Positions 62,640 through 64,000 of a DNA stretch of 64,000 nt are shown piece by piece. Source of the DNA: Sinotaia quadrata (taxonomy: Eukaryota; Mollusca; Gastropoda; Architaenioglossa; Viviparidae). Location: positions 28,843,564 through 28,907,563 of the forward strand of contig CM054177.1 in NCBI GenBank assembly GCA_028829895.1, read 5' to 3'. Position numbers and translations under genes: made by a program. Under the pieces are notes generated by a model. The model had not been told where the DNA came from. It made no database searches and saw only the letters and a list, made by a program, of their open reading frames with translations. Within the stretch, counting starts at the first letter, position 1; every line of letters starts with the position of its first letter.

Positions 62640-62900
62640 AGTACATCTTACAGAGTTACCGTCATCCCATAGCCAAAGGACACCTTACAGAGTTACCGTC
62701 AAACCATAGCCTAAGGTACAACTAACCTAGTCACTTTCAGAGTTGCCATCAATCCATAGACATTGGTACCACCAAACGACTGTCACTTAGAGAGTTACTA
62801 TCAATCCATAGTTAGAGGACCTGATTTCCTATCGACCCAGAGCCCCCCCAACTTCAAAGCGATTACTATCCCATAACCAAAAATACAGAACTACCATCGA
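62640..62900. repeat. About 45-60 bp degenerate minisatellite
   Basis: Repeats around CAGAGTTACCGTCATCCCAT followed by AGCCAAAGG(A/T)AC. Confidence 0.85.
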
Positions 62901-62919
62901 CTCATAATGTAATGGCCAA

Positions 62920-63195
62920 AGCTATCCGTGATCCATACTTAAAATACCAAAGCATTAGGTGACCCATAGTTAAAATACCAAAGCAATAGGCGACTCATAG
63001 TTAAAGTGCCAAAGCTATAAACGGCCCATAGTTAAAGATCAAAGATATAGAAGACCCATAGTTAAAATACCAGAGCTATAGGCGGACCATAGTTAAAATA
63101 CCAAAGCTATAGGCGACCCATAGTTAAAGACCAAATGAATAGAAGGCCCATAGTTAACGTACCCAAGCTATCGGCGACCCATAATTAATAGCCCA
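62920..63195. repeat. About 30-bp minisatellite upstream of globin B
   Basis: Unit: CCATAGTTAAAATACCAAAG followed by CTATAGGCGA, about 9 copies. It stops about 110 bp before the globin B start codon. Confidence 0.93.
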
Positions 63196-63307
63196 AGTTT
63201 CTAACGAAAGACTAAATGTGATCGAAAGACACGAACTGTACGTTGGACATCAGTTAGCCGTTCGCATTAACCACTCGAGTGTGTTGTCTTTCACCTGTCT
63301 CCGAGTG

Positions 63308-63462
63308 ATGGGTAACTTACAAGCAAAGACTTGCCTGGACGGGACAGGTGACAAAAAGTATCTGCACAAATACCTCACACCACAGCAAATTCAGACGGTG
63401 CAGGAAACATGGGACTTAATGAAAGAAGACCTGCCAACTCTCGGGGTGACTGTCTTCATCAG
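63308..63462 (+). CDS. Globin B, exon 1 (tandem paralogue, partial)
   Basis: First exon of a second globin: MGNLQAKTCLDG, then KYLTPQQIQTVQETWDLMK and EDLPTLGVTVFIR, ending AG/GTGAGA. By eye 37 of 52 aligned residues are identical to globin A exon 1, with one single-residue gap, and the intron falls at the same B12.2 phase-2 position. Gly2 and Cys9 are both kept, so dual acylation and membrane anchoring are predicted here too. The frame is open upstream with another Met at 63218, but homology with globin A fixes the start at 63308. Exons 2 and 3 (haem-binding region) lie beyond the window, so completeness cannot be judged. The same strand and close spacing point to tandem duplication. Confidence 0.92.
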
Positions 63463-63679
63463 GTGAGAAAAGTTTATGTTTGATATTAAAATGTCGAAAA
63501 GAGGCTATAGAATTTGTTCCTCGGTTAAGTTAATGCATATTATAGGGTGTCGAAAAGAGGCCAGAGAATGTGTTCTTTTGGTTAAGTTCATGCCTATTAT
63601 AAAATGTCTAAACAAGGACAGAGAAAATGTCTACTAATTAACTAAATTATGAGCATCGATTTATATAGGTCAGCGTGGT

Positions 63680-64000
63680 CCAATTGCTATCCAGAGTGAT
63701 GGAACTGTGTGAGAGTACAGAGTGATGGAACTGTGTGAGTGTACAGAGAGATGGAACTGTGTGAGAGTACAGAGTGATGGAACTGTGTGAGAGTACAGAG
63801 AGATGGAACTGTGTGAGAGTACAGAGTGATGGAACTGTGTGAGTGTACAGAGTGATGGAACTGTGTGTGTGAGAGAGAGTACAGAGTGATGGAACTGTGT
63901 GAATGTGTGTGTGAGAGAGAGCAGAGTGATTCTACTGTGTCTGTGAGAGAGTACAGAGTGATAGAACTGTGTGAATACAGAGTGATGGAACTGTGTGTGT
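63680..64000. repeat. 26-bp minisatellite at the right edge
   Basis: Unit: GTACAGAGTGATGGAACTGT followed by GTGAGA or GTGAGT, with GT/GA expansions in later units. The array continues past the window, inside intron 1 of globin B. Confidence 0.95.

Overview
This window is nuclear DNA of an animal. It is AT-rich, its genes are split by GT-AG introns up to 19.4 kb long, and it is crowded with microsatellites, minisatellites and degraded transposons. The globins, the helicase and the repeat landscape fit a lophotrochozoan, most likely a mollusc, but no single sequence here proves the species or class. No bacterial operon, CRISPR array or viral gene is present.

Three real genes can be supported. 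(1) 161-3766, minus strand: the 5' half of a DEAD-box RNA helicase of the DDX28 (mitochondrial ribosome assembly) type. Five exons join in frame from the start codon to motif Ia; the gene then runs off the left edge. (2) 14667-37700, plus strand: a complete three-exon globin of 184 residues. Its introns sit at the classical B12.2 and G7.0 globin positions, it has distal and proximal histidines, and its N-terminus begins Met-Gly-Asn with Cys9, which predicts fatty acylation as in membrane-bound globin X. Intron 1 is 19,438 bp and intron 2 is 3,041 bp. (3) 63308-63462, plus strand: exon 1 of a tandem paralogue of that globin, with the rest beyond the right edge.

Broken mobile-element genes are a hAT-superfamily transposase-derived pseudogene (55431-56950, plus) and the C-terminal piece of a non-LTR retrotransposon reverse transcriptase (45889-46345, minus). 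At least three dispersed non-coding families recur: R1 (four copies, about 390 bp), R2 (five copies, up to about 1 kb) and a short hAT-like inverted-repeat element (two copies).

Layout: 1-3.8 kb helicase; 3.8-14.6 kb intergenic, with a 1.4 kb 13-bp minisatellite and a possible extra exon near 4.4 kb; 14.7-37.7 kb globin A, whose first intron holds about twenty different tandem-repeat arrays; 37.7-63.3 kb intergenic, with more arrays, the LINE fragment, the hAT pseudogene and R1/R2 copies; 63.3-64 kb globin B exon 1, flanked closely on both sides by minisatellites. The helicase and the globins are simply neighbours; nothing suggests that they work together. The two globins probably arose by tandem duplication and should both act as membrane-anchored, six-coordinate-type haem proteins.
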